A stretch of DNA of 64,000 bases from Blepharisma stoltei (GCA_914767885.1 CAJZBQ010000035.1:744001-808000), one strand, 5' to 3'; shown: positions 43,501 through 57,399, counted from the stretch's first letter. Notes: a model not told the origin generated them from the letters alone. Translations and numbers: made by a program.

Positions 43501-44440
43501 AGTAATCCCATGACTATGTAGAACTTCTCACTCCCCCCCCCCCCTCCGTGAGCGAACAAAAAAATTTTGTTCACTCACGGAGGGGGGTTAATTTTTTTTT
43601 TAAAAACAATTTATATATAAATTTTATAAAAAATATTTTTTTCGAAATTTAAAAAAATCCTAATTTGCAAAAATTGGGAAGCAAATACTAATTTAATTTG
43701 CAAAATTTATGTTTTAAAACGCAATTTGTTTAAAATTAAACAGAATTAGCTCTAGATTTCATTATACTAATTATCACTTATATAGCAAAATTTTTTTCTA
43801 TTAAAATTTTTTCTATTAAAAATATTTTTGTTCACTCACGGAGGGTGGGTTTTTGGTCAAAAAATGGCGATTTTTCTAATGGTTTTGTTCGCTCACGGAG
43901 GGGGGGGAGTCAGTATTTATTCATGTTGCCTGTTTCCCAATATGCAATGGTCGCCTCACAAATTCCGATATCATCTGGAGTTGTATTGTTGTGCAACTTT
44001 TGATGCCATTGCTCAAGATAAGTGCCATAAGTCTCACCAATTCTATGCCTGTGCATTATTTCTAAGATTTGGTCACGAATTCTCTGTCCATAATCACCGC
44101 CTCTTCCAAAACTTCCTAAAATGCTACGTAATATTCATGCGGGGGATACAAAGCCTTGCTTGCTGGCTTTCGCAATTAATTCTGTTACGGTGAATGCTAA
44201 ATTTTTCTGGCTTGCAGCTAATTCTGAAGGCCTTGTGTTGTATTTTCTTTGCCAATCTAATTTCCGCAGTTCTGAATACCTCATCCATACATAAATCCAT
44301 GCAAGGCTTTCTAGATCGGAGTTTCCTATGATTTTCATTCATTTATTACAAAGATTACACCGATGCATTAAGGTCCAAGAGCCATACTCGCTCTCTGCTT
44401 TACATATTTCATTGACCATATCAGCAACTTTCCCTTCCAT
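40540..44440 (-). CDS. GWD: alpha-glucan, water dikinase, three inserts
   Basis: 890 aa after removing two MITEs (41411-41716, 43531-43912) and one retroposon (42484-43023); 2,673 nt remain. N-terminal half has the GWD words GQRIRDQILEI, EQWHQKLHNNTTPDD and LKSVHSGADL. About residue 500 has LAHVSVRARN with the phospho-accepting His. The C-terminal ATP-grasp domain has RSDSNSEDLPEFAGAGLF and ends VVQSRPQI. The enzyme transfers the beta-phosphate of ATP to glucose C6 of storage polyglucan. The long N-terminal starch-binding repeats of plant GWD are absent; start ATG at 44440. Several Trp are TGA, one lying exactly in a MITE duplication. Confidence 0.92.
41411..41713. mobile_element. MITE family A, diverged, with TCA flanks
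   Basis: 303 bp flanked by TCA (41408-41410, 41714-41716). Ends TTCCCC...GGGAAAG with remnants of the GTGAGTGAGCAAAA motif. Excision at TCA gives RNLPEHFGVPRQVAIPYG in frame. No TA pair at the borders could do this. Confidence 0.8.
42484..43010 (+). mobile_element. GC-rich retroposon-like insert in a GWD exon
   Basis: 527 bp flanked by the 13-bp CATATCTTTTCGC (42471-42483, 43011-43023). Starts ATACTTTAAAATGGCTACAC, ends CCTAATCAATCTC. Shares blocks with 2271-2876 and its 3' third with 31242-31417. Excision gives WKSLAKRYANNLEG in frame. Confidence 0.88.
43531..43909. mobile_element. MITE family A in a GWD exon, TCA flanks
   Basis: 379 bp flanked by TCA (43528-43530, 43910-43912). Near-consensus. 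On the coding strand the duplicated TGA is itself a Trp codon: excision gives MNKYWEVLHSHGITRDRL. Confidence 0.9.
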
Positions 44441-44629
44441 TTTTATTTTAATTAATCTGATGTAAGTATCCAGCTCTAAAAAAACAATGGTGCAGTTTAA
44501 ATGGTTTTGAATTAAATGAAAATTTGTGCAACTTGATAAAATAAAAGATTGGGCACAGATAAAGATTTAATTAATTTTGCGATATATAAACTGGGAAAGA
44601 AGTCGGAATGGTATTAGGAAAAATCATTT

Positions 44630-44971
44630 CTCCCCCCACTCTGTGAGCGAACAAAACCATTAGAAAAATCGCTATTTTTTGCCCAAAAACCCACCCTCCG
44701 AGAGTGAACAATAATTATTTTAATAGAAAAATTTTTTATGGAAAAAAATTTTTGATATATAAGTGATAATAAGTATAATAAAATCTTGAGCTAATTCTGT
44801 TTAATTTTTAAACAAATTGCGTTTTAAAGCAAAAATTTTACAATTTAAATTAATATTTGCTTTACAGTTTTTGCGAAGTGTTGATTTTTTTTAAGTTTAG
44901 AAAAAAAAAATTTTCTAAAAATTCATATATAAATTTTAAAAAAAATTAAACGCCGCTCACAGAGGGCGGAG
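44630..44971. mobile_element. MITE family A, intergenic
   Basis: Direct-repeat end left (CTCTGTGAGCGAACAAAA, CTCCGAGAGTGAACAA), right end CTCACAGAGGGCGGAG. Flanks TTT and TTA, so the duplication has decayed or the left edge is eroded. The hairpin has lost its second half. Confidence 0.75.
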
Positions 44972-45218
44972 TTAGTAAATTAAGGCAAATTTAATCTGCA
45001 AGTAAAAATTAATTAAATTTTCCTCATGCTATCTCAATTATTTTTAGCATCATTGTATATACCAAGATTAATAATTATCTTTCAAGCTTTGCCCTTAAAA
45101 TTATTTTAAAAAAATCTCAGACTTCACTGTTTCTTTCAAAATTTTCCTTTGAAAACTACCTGACCAGATATGAATAATCCTCATAGTGTCAATATGCTAA
45201 ACTAGAATCTTTATAAAG

Positions 45219-45800
45219 ATGGAAGCTTCAAGCAAGTATCCTCTTCAAAGAACATGGGTTCTCTGGGAAATGTGGGACACCAGAAACACTGCAAATTTTC
45301 TAGATAACATGAAAATCATTGGCAAGTTCGATACTCTCTGATCATTTTGGCAGCACTGGTCTAACCTCCCTCACGCTGATCCTTCCTATCTCTTTACCGA
45401 AGAAAGCAACATGCAGAAAAACTTTGAAGGGATGACTCAGCCTATCGAAGCTATTGGGATTTTTGAAGAAAATATCGTCCCAGCATGGGAAGACGAAGTA
45501 AATAAATTCGGGTCTGATTTTTCTTTCAAAAGGCCTTATAATCGTGAAGAAATAAAAAATATTTGGACCCGTCTTGCTTATGCTTTAATCGGAGAAACTT
45601 TTTTCATGCCAGAACAAATTACAGGAATAAGGATTGTTGATAAAGGAAAAGTCACGAAATATGAAATTTGGGTAAGATTTGATGGGAAGGTAGATCCTTC
45701 TAAGAATAGTGAGTTTGAAGCAAGAATTAGAGAGCTTCTCCCTGGGATTGAAATTAACGTGACTGACCCAGGATGGTCTTCTCATCATCATAGAGTTTAA
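45219..45800 (+). CDS. EIF4E: translation initiation factor eIF4E
   Basis: 193 aa, ATG at 45219, uninterrupted. Cap-binding family motifs: YPLQRTWVLWEMWD (canonical HPL...W.LW), FWQHWSNL, FEENIVPAWEDE (canonical PMWED, Trp-Glu stacking on m7G), then IWTRLAYALIGETF. One TGA Trp occurs at FDTLWSFW, in the conserved FDTVEDFW region. The factor binds the mRNA cap and recruits eIF4G. The C-terminus ends in a His-rich tail (WSSHHHRV). Confidence 0.93.
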
Positions 45801-45840
45801 ATATAAACTATATTAGGGTTTTAATTGTGATATTAGAAAA

Positions 45841-47545
45841 ATGAGCTTTATCAGCCCAAAGAAATTCTCCAGGCTTGGAAAGGTGTATGATTTTGCGGGG
45901 AAAAATTACTGTGTGAGGGAAAAAAGTGAGCCACCTCCGCTTTTGAAACAAATTAGTGCTGATTAGATAAAGATTTTGGGGGTGGTGGAGGATTATTTCA
46001 GCCTCTAACCGTCCTTAGTAGGCTTTGGGCTAAGGCTGCCTAGAGCAGTGGCAGCCACACGCAAATCCTTTTCATGCTGGCGTCACCAGTAACTCGGGAA
46101 GACTCACCCAGCCTTGCATGGGTCTTGTCTCCACAGCGAAGGAGTCTCTAAACCCCTAATAGTGATCAGGTATGAGTTTATTGCCCAAGCCTCTTTCTGA
46201 GATTATCACGCCTTATGTAGAGAAATATTGCTTACCAATAAAATGAGTTGACGCTGCTCCTTCGGTTTCTCATCTGAGCTTAGGAAAAGCCTGCCATATA
46301 GTCCTGTCCAGACAAAACCCCGCCAGACTAATTAGTGCCGAAGATGTGGAAAAAGAATTGAAAAAAGTTCAAAAAGAAATCGATTTATTAGAGAAAACTG
46401 GGAAAGCTCATAGTAGGCACTCTTCATGCTTTTTATCCCCATCCAGAGAGAAGTTAGAAAAAATAAACGTAAAATTTATACAGAAACCTTCAAATCTTGA
46501 ATCTCCTCCTTCTACCAAATACAATCCAAGAATCAATTTTCTTCTGCCTCGAGTACCTGAAGTATCAATACTCAGATCAGTTTCTGGATTATCCAGAAAT
46601 CAAAAAATCTATATCCCAACCTGTGTTGATACCGAAGACCTTACCTGTCATTATCCTGTAAAACGAAAAAATACTTTGAATTCAGAAATTAGCTATATAG
46701 ATTTCAATGCGTTGAGGAAAAAAATTAAGCAAAGGACTACTGAAGAAAATACCTTACTCTTTCTTTAAATTGGAAAAATTCAGTAAAATTTATATTTTTG
46801 AGTAAACTATCCCCTTTAAATTAGAATAAAATACTAATTTTATAAGGAAAAATAATAATTATCTTTAATGCTTCCGAATTCTATAATAAACTAATTAGAT
46901 AACTATTTAAACAAAGTTATTATAATATATTTTATGATAATTCTTCTTTAAAAATAAATTCAGAGGGAGGTAGATTCTTCTTGGTCTTCAAGAGCCTCTC
47001 TGTCGTTTGACAAACAATTACCAAGAAAATACACATCATCTTCTCAAATTGAAGCCCGTTTCGAAACAGTTAATTTTCCTAAACTTTTTTCCAAGTATAA
47101 AAGTTCCCCAAGTGTTGATTTCGGTAAAATTTCCCCAAGAAAGGAACCTCAAAAGTCTTTCACCCCGTCTCCTTATATATTTTCTGATAAAATCATCAAG
47201 CGAAAAGCCAACATTGGCGCTTATGATATGAGCAAAGCAGTTGGGGTTCGTTTTTCGCCAGAAAAATATAAAGTTGACACTATAAATCAAGACAAAGTTG
47301 CAAAAGCTTATAATATAATTCTTCCAAAAACCCATATAGCTCCAGCCCTATTTTTGCTTGTTTAGGAGCAATACCTTTGTCTGTTGAATAGTCGACGAAA
47401 ATGCCAATTTTTCTAGCAAACACAATTTAAAATTGAAAATGCAAATTATAGCTGTATTTGTCAATTTTAATTTGCCCTTTTCAGAAAAACTGGCATTTTC
47501 AATAGGCAAAAGTATTGCTACAAAAGAATCTATAAGGAGCCTTAA
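45841..47545 (+). CDS. Ser/Lys-rich protein of unknown family, three inserts
   Basis: 317 aa after removing a retroposon (45963-46329 plus 12 bp), a decayed MITE (46757-46972) and a foldback IES (47365-47520); 954 nt remain. Short coiled coil near residue 45 (AEDVEKELKKVQKEIDLLEK), then long Ser/Pro/Lys-rich disordered sequence with repeated SP and RxSP sites suggestive of phosphorylation. The C-terminus after the last junction is LFLLVYKRIYKEP; that junction is the least certain. Not recognised. Confidence 0.65.
45963..46329 (-). mobile_element. retroposon-like insert in an exon
   Basis: 367 bp flanked by AATTAGTGCTGA (45951-45962) and AATTAGTGCCGA (46330-46341). GC-rich, with an AT tail at left (AAAATCTTTATCTAA on the minus strand). 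Excision gives LLKQISAEDVEKEL in frame. No close relative in this window. Confidence 0.75.
46757..46970. mobile_element. decayed MITE family C in an exon
   Basis: TA-bounded (46755-46756, 46971-46972). Left end CTCTTTCTTTAAATTGGAA, internal CCCTTTAAATTAGAAT, right end GAGGGAGG: remnants of the family C barcode. Excision gives EENTLDSSWSSRAS in frame. Confidence 0.7.
47365..47520. other. 156-bp TA-bounded foldback IES
   Basis: The ends GCAATACCTTTGTCTGTTGAA and its imperfect inverse AATAGGCAAAAGTATTGC pair over about 60 bp (also AAAATGCCAATTTTTCT/AGAAAAACTGGCATTTT). Excision at TA removes an in-frame TAG and extends the gene to TAA at 47545. Confidence 0.65.
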
Positions 47546-47656
47546 ATTATATATCTACTCCAAATTTTGAAAAAATTACAGCAAGAGCTCATAAGCATAT
47601 ATCCAAAGAAGAGGACAAAAAGTATATTTATGAAATTTTATAATATTACTAATCTT

Positions 47657-48034
47657 TTAAGCTCACTCAATAAATTCTCCCCAAAAGCTTTTTATCTGTT
47701 GCAGATGGCCTCCGTTTTCTCTTGAAATTTCTAAAGCTTTTTCTAATCTTTTGATTTTTTGGTTAAGGTCTTGTGTGATTCTTTGATTCCTGGCAGCTTC
47801 TCTTTGTTGCTCAATTGAAATTCTTTGTAGGAGCTGCTTTAGATCTAGAACTTTCTAATACAGCGAGTCTTTCTCAGACTCAATTCGGTTGATTTTCATC
47901 TGGATCAGATTGGCTTGTTCACCAAGCGAACTCTGATAGCTTTTAGATATGATTTTTGCTTCTGGGGCTATAGGAAGATGACGATCAGATGATGGCTTTA
48001 TCTGAGCTTGCCAAGATTTAGCTGAGATCATCAT
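47657..48034 (-). pseudogene. short coiled-coil gene with an in-frame TAG
   Basis: A 126-codon frame from ATG 48034 to TAA 47657. Heptads run through the whole C-terminal part (KVLDLKQLLQRISIEQQRE, RLEKALEISREN). Codon 60 is TAG (47855-47857), flanked by coding sequence in the same frame, so it is a single nonsense codon and not a frameshift. No 15-16 nt intron fits. Either a recent pseudogene, a germline polymorphism, a sequencing error, or two short products. Confidence 0.55.
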
Positions 48035-48149
48035 TCTAAAATGAGATCTTTACAAGCCCCATATTCAGAATAAAAATGTAAGAATTGAGCAGAATTAATT
48101 TCCAATTTAAATTCATCACAAATTCTTATAAATAAATGTTAGCTATTAT

Positions 48150-50108
48150 TTAAGCTGCATAGTAGCTGCTATACCTTAAATTTTCATATATTCTATTGAT
48201 GGCATTCACATAAGCTGCGTCTCTATAGTTAATAGCGAATCTATTAGCAGTCTTCTGGGTAAGCTTGACAGAGTTCGTCATAAGATCTTCCAAAGCGTTA
48301 TTCACAATATCCAAATCTGAAGCAACGTGAAGCTCTCCATGTGTAAGATCAGTTTCCAAGAGCCCTGCAATGAACTTCAATATAGCTTCATTTGACCTCA
48401 TTTCCCATCTCTTTGTTAATTTGCCTGGACTAATGTGGCCAATGTTCTTTACATACTCGAAGTATGAAGTAATGACTCCTCCAGCGTTCATTAAAATGTC
48501 AGGTAAAATAGCGACTCCATGGTTAAGTAAATACTCTTCAGCTTTAAGTGTGATTGGCATATTGGCAGCTTCTGCAACAATTTTGCATTTTAGGAGGTGC
48601 ATGTTTTCTGAGTTAATGGTTTTTTCAATAGCTGCTGGTACCAAGATGTCGCATTCTTTTGATATGATTATTTAGAGAGCCTAAATGCTTACTCCCCCCC
48701 CCCTCCGTGAGTGAACAAAACCATTAGAAAAATCCCTATTTTTTGCCCAAAAACCCACCCTCCGTGAGTGAACAAAAATTTTTTTAATAGAAAACATTTT
48801 TTATGGAAAAAAATTTTGATATATAAATGATAATTAGTATAATGAAATCTAGAGCTAATTCTATTTAATTTTAAACAAATTGCTTTTTAAAACATAAATT
48901 TTATAAATTAAATTAATATTTGCTTTCCAATTTTTGCGAATTAGGATTTTTTCAAATTTCGAAAAAAAATATTTTTTATAAAATTTATATATAAATGTTT
49001 TTAAAAAAAAAAAATTAACCCCCCTCCATGAGTGAACAAAATTTTTTTTGTTCACTCACGGAGGGGGGGGGGGAGTTAGAATTATCCAATTAAAATTTCT
49101 TTTTATACTGATAATATAGCCAGTGGCTATCTTTTTAGTCTTTCTAAGCCAGCATAAAATATCTTCTGCATATGAATAGGTGTCTCCGCCATCAAATCCT
49201 TTAAGTGTATGATGCTTGTCAAAATGCTTCTTTAAAGCTTTTACGTCAAGTCCTTCAGGGTTATAAGTGCCACCATCCTTTTCCAAAATTCCTACTATTT
49301 TGCCTTTGGCGTTTTCCGTCACAAATTTAGCAATATAGTAGCCTACATTTCCAAAGCCTTGGATGATATATGACTTGTTGTCTAAGTTATTTGTAAGGCC
49401 TAATGACTCAGTCAGCTCTAAATCAGACAAGAATTGGTGGAGAGCATAATAAAAGCCGCGACCAGTGGCTTCAACTCTACCAGCAATGCCTCCAGATGCC
49501 TCTGGTTTCCCAGTGACCACAGCTAGCAGTTCTGTATCATTTGGAGCTAGCTTTGAGTACTCGTCCATGACCCATGCCATTGTTGTAGAATCAGTGCCAA
49601 TATCAGGGCCAGCCACATCAATTGATGGTCCCATGAAGCCAGACTTGGTCAGCTCCCTAGCATAATTTCTGGTCAGCTGTTCGAGCTCTGATTTGCTCAG
49701 TTTAGATGGGTCAACTGAAACTCCTCCGTGGGCTCCTCCATAAGGAATGTCCACAACAGCCATCTTCAATGTCATGAGTGCTGCAACAGCTTCCACATCT
49801 TCTAGCTTGAGCCCTGGGGTGAATCTGATTCCTCCTTTAAGCGGCAAAGCGTGGATGGAGTGGTGAGCTCTGAAGCCTTCAAAAATATCAATAGAACCGT
49901 CGTCACGTTTTATTGGGATTTGCATTTCTAAGATGTGTGAGCATTTCTTTAGCCCTTCCACAAAGGAGCCTGGGATTCTTGTATAAGCTGAAGATCTGTC
50001 GAAAAGTCGATGAACGTGCTCTTTCATGCCGATGTCTCTGAGAGCTTCACTTCGACCTAAAGAAGACCTCTTGCCTATAAGGCCTTTTGCAGCCACGTTC
50101 TTGAGCAT
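48150..50108 (-). CDS. glutamate dehydrogenase, nested IES
   Basis: 488 aa after removing 48665-49156 (1,467 nt remain). Hexameric GDH architecture like animal GLUD: FEGFRAHHSIHALPLKGGIRF (substrate Lys, K91), MTLKMAVVDIPYGGAHGG, DVAGPDIGTDS, Rossmann GFGNVGYYIAKF, CDILVPAAIE, LPDILMNAGGVITSYFEYV. It interconverts glutamate and 2-oxoglutarate plus ammonia. The residue normally the catalytic Lys of GGAKGG is His here (H127, codon CAC), while the other two active-site lysines are present. A mitochondrial-type N-terminus (MLKNVAAKGLIGKRSSLGRS) precedes the enzyme. Confidence 0.9.
48665..49156. other. TA-bounded IES hosting a MITE
   Basis: 492 bp between TA 48663-48664 and TA 49155-49156. About 105 bp remain if the MITE is subtracted. 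Excision gives AEDILSKECDILVPAA, exactly the conserved GDH sequence; removing only the MITE leaves about 35 foreign codons and a TAA. Confidence 0.88.
48692..49075. mobile_element. MITE family A nested in an IES
   Basis: 384 bp flanked by TTA (48689-48691, 49076-49078); near-consensus, direct-repeat end left and hairpin end right. Confidence 0.9.
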
Positions 50109-50273
50109 TTATAGTGGATGGATTAAAATAAGAAATAAAATGTGTGTGAATTAGATTTTGAAAATTTAGATAGGCTTTAAGGAGTAGGCACTTAAATTGT
50201 GGGTTTATTTAAATATGCTACAAGATAAAGACGAGCTGGAGATTTAGGAAATAAATTGGGATAAATATAATAA

Positions 50274-50738
<465 letters not shown>

Positions 50739-50940
50739 AAACTGATGAAAACACAATAATTTATAACTATTTCTTTTAATTTGTAATGAATTCGCTAGCC
50801 GAGTCTAAAATATTTTTCGAAATTTTCAGATTTTAAAGATATTAATAGAAATTGTCTAAACAACCGAGCAAAAACATTGAAAAAATGCCTATTTTTTGTA
50901 AAAACCCACAAGAAATAAATTAGGCTAGATATAATAAAAT

Positions 50941-51412
50941 ATGCAAATTTTTGTGAAAACGCTCACTGGGAAAACACGTAGAATCGTCGGATACTATTGA
51001 TAATGTGAAAGCGAAAATTCAAGATAAGGAAGGGATACCTCCTGACCAACAACGGCTTATTTTTGCTGGAAAGCAATTGGAAGATGGCAGGACATTGGCA
51101 GATTATAATATTCAGAAGGAATCGACGCTTCACCTTGTCTTGAGACTTAGAGGAGGTATGCAAATTTTTGTGTATACGTTGGTAGGGACAAGAATTACTC
51201 TTAATGTTGATCCTTTAGACATGGTTGATAGGCTAAAGGCTTTAATTGAAGAAAGCCAAGGCGTGCCTGCTGATCAGCATGGAATTGTGTTTGCTGGAAG
51301 ATTAGTAGAAAGTGGAAAAAGTCTTGCTTCGTATAACATTATAGAAGGCTCAAACCTTCATATGGTAATTAGATGTAATATTGGACGATCAAACCTGACG
51401 ATAGCAAAATAA
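50941..51412 (+). pseudogene. ubiquitin-UBL copy 2, 11-nt deletion
   Basis: Same start and promoter word as copy 1, but 11 nt are missing near codon 12 (GGGAAAAC joined to ACGTAGAATC), giving a frameshift and stop within 10 codons. The downstream ubiquitin and UBL frames are otherwise intact (second unit [12 protein letters not shown]...). Because bases are missing, no excision could repair it. Confidence 0.75.
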
Positions 51413-51541
51413 TTTATGACTATATCTTTTAATTTGTGATAAATTCATTAGCCGATTCTAAAATATTTTTCGAGGTTTTCAGATTTTAAAGATATTAATA
51501 GAAATTGCCTAGGAAATAAATTGGGCTAAATATAATAAAAT

Positions 51542-51986
51542 ATGCAAATTTTTGTGAAAACGCTCACTGGGAAAACACGTAGAATCGTCGGATACTATTG
51601 ATAATGTGAAAGCGAAAATTCAAGATAAGGAAGGGATACCTCCTGACCAACAACGGCTTATTTTTGCAGGGAAGCAATTGGAAGATGGCAGGGCATTGGC
51701 AGATTATAATATTCAGAAGGAATCGACGCTTCACCTTGTCTTGAGACTTAGAGGAGGTATGCAAGTTTTTGTGTATATATTGGTAGGCAAAAGAATTACA
51801 CTTAATGTTGATCCTTTAGACATGGCTGATAGGCTAAAGGCTTTGTTTGAAGAAAGCCAAGGCGTGCCTGCTGATCAGCAAAGAATTTTGCTTGCTGGAA
51901 GAGTAGTAGAAAGTGGAAAAAGTCTTGCTTCGTATAACATTATGGATCATATGGTAATTAGGTGCATATTGGCGAATAAAAACTGA
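51542..51986 (+). pseudogene. ubiquitin-UBL copy 3, same 11-nt deletion
   Basis: Carries the identical 11-nt deletion as copy 2, so the two derive from one broken ancestor. The UBL unit has an additional deletion near its end ([13 protein letters not shown], missing the EGSxL residues). Confidence 0.75.
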
Positions 51987-52108
51987 AGACAGCAATAATT
52001 TAATTTGTGATGAATTCGTTAGCTGAGTCTAAGAAATTTTCCGATTTTAAAGATATTTATAGAAATTGTTTAAGAAATAAGTTGAATAAAATTAACTAAA
52101 TATAATAA

Positions 52109-52564
<456 letters not shown>

Positions 52565-52860
52565 TTTATAATTATAAGTTTCTTTTAGGCTGTAAGGAAT
52601 TCCTTAGCCGACTCTAAAGCATTTTTCGACTTTCAATTTTAAAGATATTTATGGATATAAGGCATTCTAATTTTAAGCAGTTTCATCTTTATGTATTTAT
52701 AGAGTTTAGATCTCAGATTATAAATGACTCAATTTATGAAAATGTTTCAAATTGATTATGTTACTTACTATCTCCTATTTAATATCAATTTATTAAATTG
52801 TGATATAAATTATAAGATTAGTAAATATAAACTATGGCCTGCAAAATTTATCATAAAACT
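52565..52860. other. spacer with repeated 3' sequence
   Basis: Starts with the block that follows every ubiquitin copy (TTAGCCGA-TCTAAA-ATTTTTCGA...TTTTAAAGATATT); no gene. Confidence 0.5.
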
Positions 52861-55720
<2,860 letters not shown>

Positions 55721-55724
55721 TAAA

Positions 55725-57370
55725 ATGATTTTAGCATACGTGTTAATTATAGCATGCAGCGCTGAGTATATTGCTCTTAATTCAACTAACCACTCTTATC
55801 CATATAGAAATACCTCTCCAAAAGATTGGCTTATTTTATATACAAACAACCCTTCTGGAAAAATCGAGCAAGAATTTTTAAACGCCTCTCAGTCTGAAAT
55901 CACACAAAAGCTAACATTCAGCTTATTCAACTGTCAAGAACATTTAGAAACTTGCGAAAGGCTTAAAATCACAAAACTGCCTAATGCTACTTATGTTTCT
56001 CGAGGCTTAATCATCCTTCTGTGACCAAAACTTTTCTCATTCACGGAGGAAGTTTATATTTATTTAAGTTTTATACACATTTAAAATAATCCAAATTCAG
56101 AATTGAAAAATTAATTTAATTATAAATGCATGCGTTAGAATGAAATCGGTTTTAAAATTCAATAAAATAGCTGAGATTTATTTATAATGATTATCACTAA
56201 TATATTGCCTAGAGCCTGCTTTAGATCTCCCTGGGCTACATTTTGCTGCCTCAACCTGTAAGGTTGAATCAGGCAGCATCAGTTTGCCAACCCAACTCTA
56301 TGAGCTCACAAGTGTTATTATAATTTTTACTTGCCAACCCAACAAGCTGAGGCAGCAATATGTAGCCCAGGATGATCCAAAGCAAGCCGCTATTTTTCAC
56401 ACAGTTTTTTTTTCTTCCCAAAAATAGTAATTTTCCAATAGTTTAGCTTATTCACATTGAAGAGTTAGTAAAAGAGTTCAATTGGGATTTAACTTACGAT
56501 GATTTCCTTGAATTTGGTCAAAAAATTTCTATGCCTCAAATTTTACCCGTCTCCTCAACAGAGCATTTAAGAAGATTCAGAAAATTCAAAAGTGCCTTTA
56601 TGCTTTGGACTTTTCCAGAATTCCTTTCAGGTGTTAGAAAGCCTCAGGATATTGAGTTTGAGCAGCTTGCTCGAGAAATGCATCATACACATACTTATTT
56701 TGGAAAATCCCAAGCAGAAGGTTTATTCCAGCATGCTAGAGTTGAATGGACTGAGCTGCCAGCTGTAAAGCAGCATGGTATTGATGACGCTTATGACTAC
56801 AACATTACAAATTTTGATAGAGATTCCTTAAGAGACTTTGTTGAAAAATACAAGTATGGGATGGTCTTTAACTTCACAAGAAGTATAGAAAAAGAAGTCA
56901 TGCCATGGCTCAAAGGCAAGCTATTTGCACTGGCAGCTATAGATTTAAATAACCAAACTCAGACTGGCAGATATGTAGGCCACATGAGAGCTTTGGCTTG
57001 GGGGTTAAGAAAAGCAAAGGATTTCAGGTTTCAGTTTTCTTATCTCGATATCAATATATTCCCAGACATAGCAGAAAAATTCAAAGCTTATGAGCATCCG
57101 CAGCTGATTTTGGTAGATTACAGACGAGCTAATAGCACTGCTTATTACTTCGGGGATTTTCCGGTAGAAAACGAAACAAAGCTTCATAAACTATTAAATG
57201 ATACCTGGGACTATAAAACTTCGGCAAACTACACAACGCCCTTGCCTAAGAAATGCCATTCCTGTGGAGGAATTCCATTTGGAGGATACTTAGTTATTGC
57301 CTCCCTACTATTTGTGGTTGGATTAATTATCTATATCATCAGAACAGGAGCAAAACAAAAGCAAGATTAA
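55725..57370 (+). CDS. PDI-like ER membrane protein, MITE-interrupted
   Basis: 395 aa after removing the 458-bp MITE/IES (56010-56467); 1,188 nt remain. Signal peptide (MILAYVLIIACSAEY), then a thioredoxin-like domain with SPKDWLILYTN...FNCQEHLETCERLKI-LPNATYV: the fold of protein disulfide isomerases but with no CxxC, so it is redox-inactive or chaperone-like. A second thioredoxin-like region follows, then one transmembrane helix (YLVIASLLFVVGLIIYII) and a short lysine tail (AKQKQD). Type I topology like TMX/TXNDC proteins. Many sequons. Convergent with the next gene by 30 bp. Confidence 0.8.
56010..56464. mobile_element. MITE family A, diverged, with nested foldback
   Basis: Flanked by TTA (56007-56009, 56465-56467). 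The left hairpin end is eroded (CTTCTGTGACCAAAAC, CTCATTCACGGAGGAAG). The foldback at 56216-56388 is inserted behind ATTATCACTAATATAT. Excision gives YVSRGLVKEFNWDL in frame. Confidence 0.8.
56216..56388. repeat. foldback element inside a MITE
   Basis: Arms CCTGGGCTACATTTTGCTGCCTCA and complement TGAGGCAGCAATATGTAGCCCAGG split here by single differences; TTGCCAACCCAAC also occurs in both arms. The left arm contains its own small hairpin (CAACCTGTAAGGTTG). Confidence 0.8.
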
Positions 57371-57399
57371 CGTAAAATAAAAATTAACTTATCAAAAAA

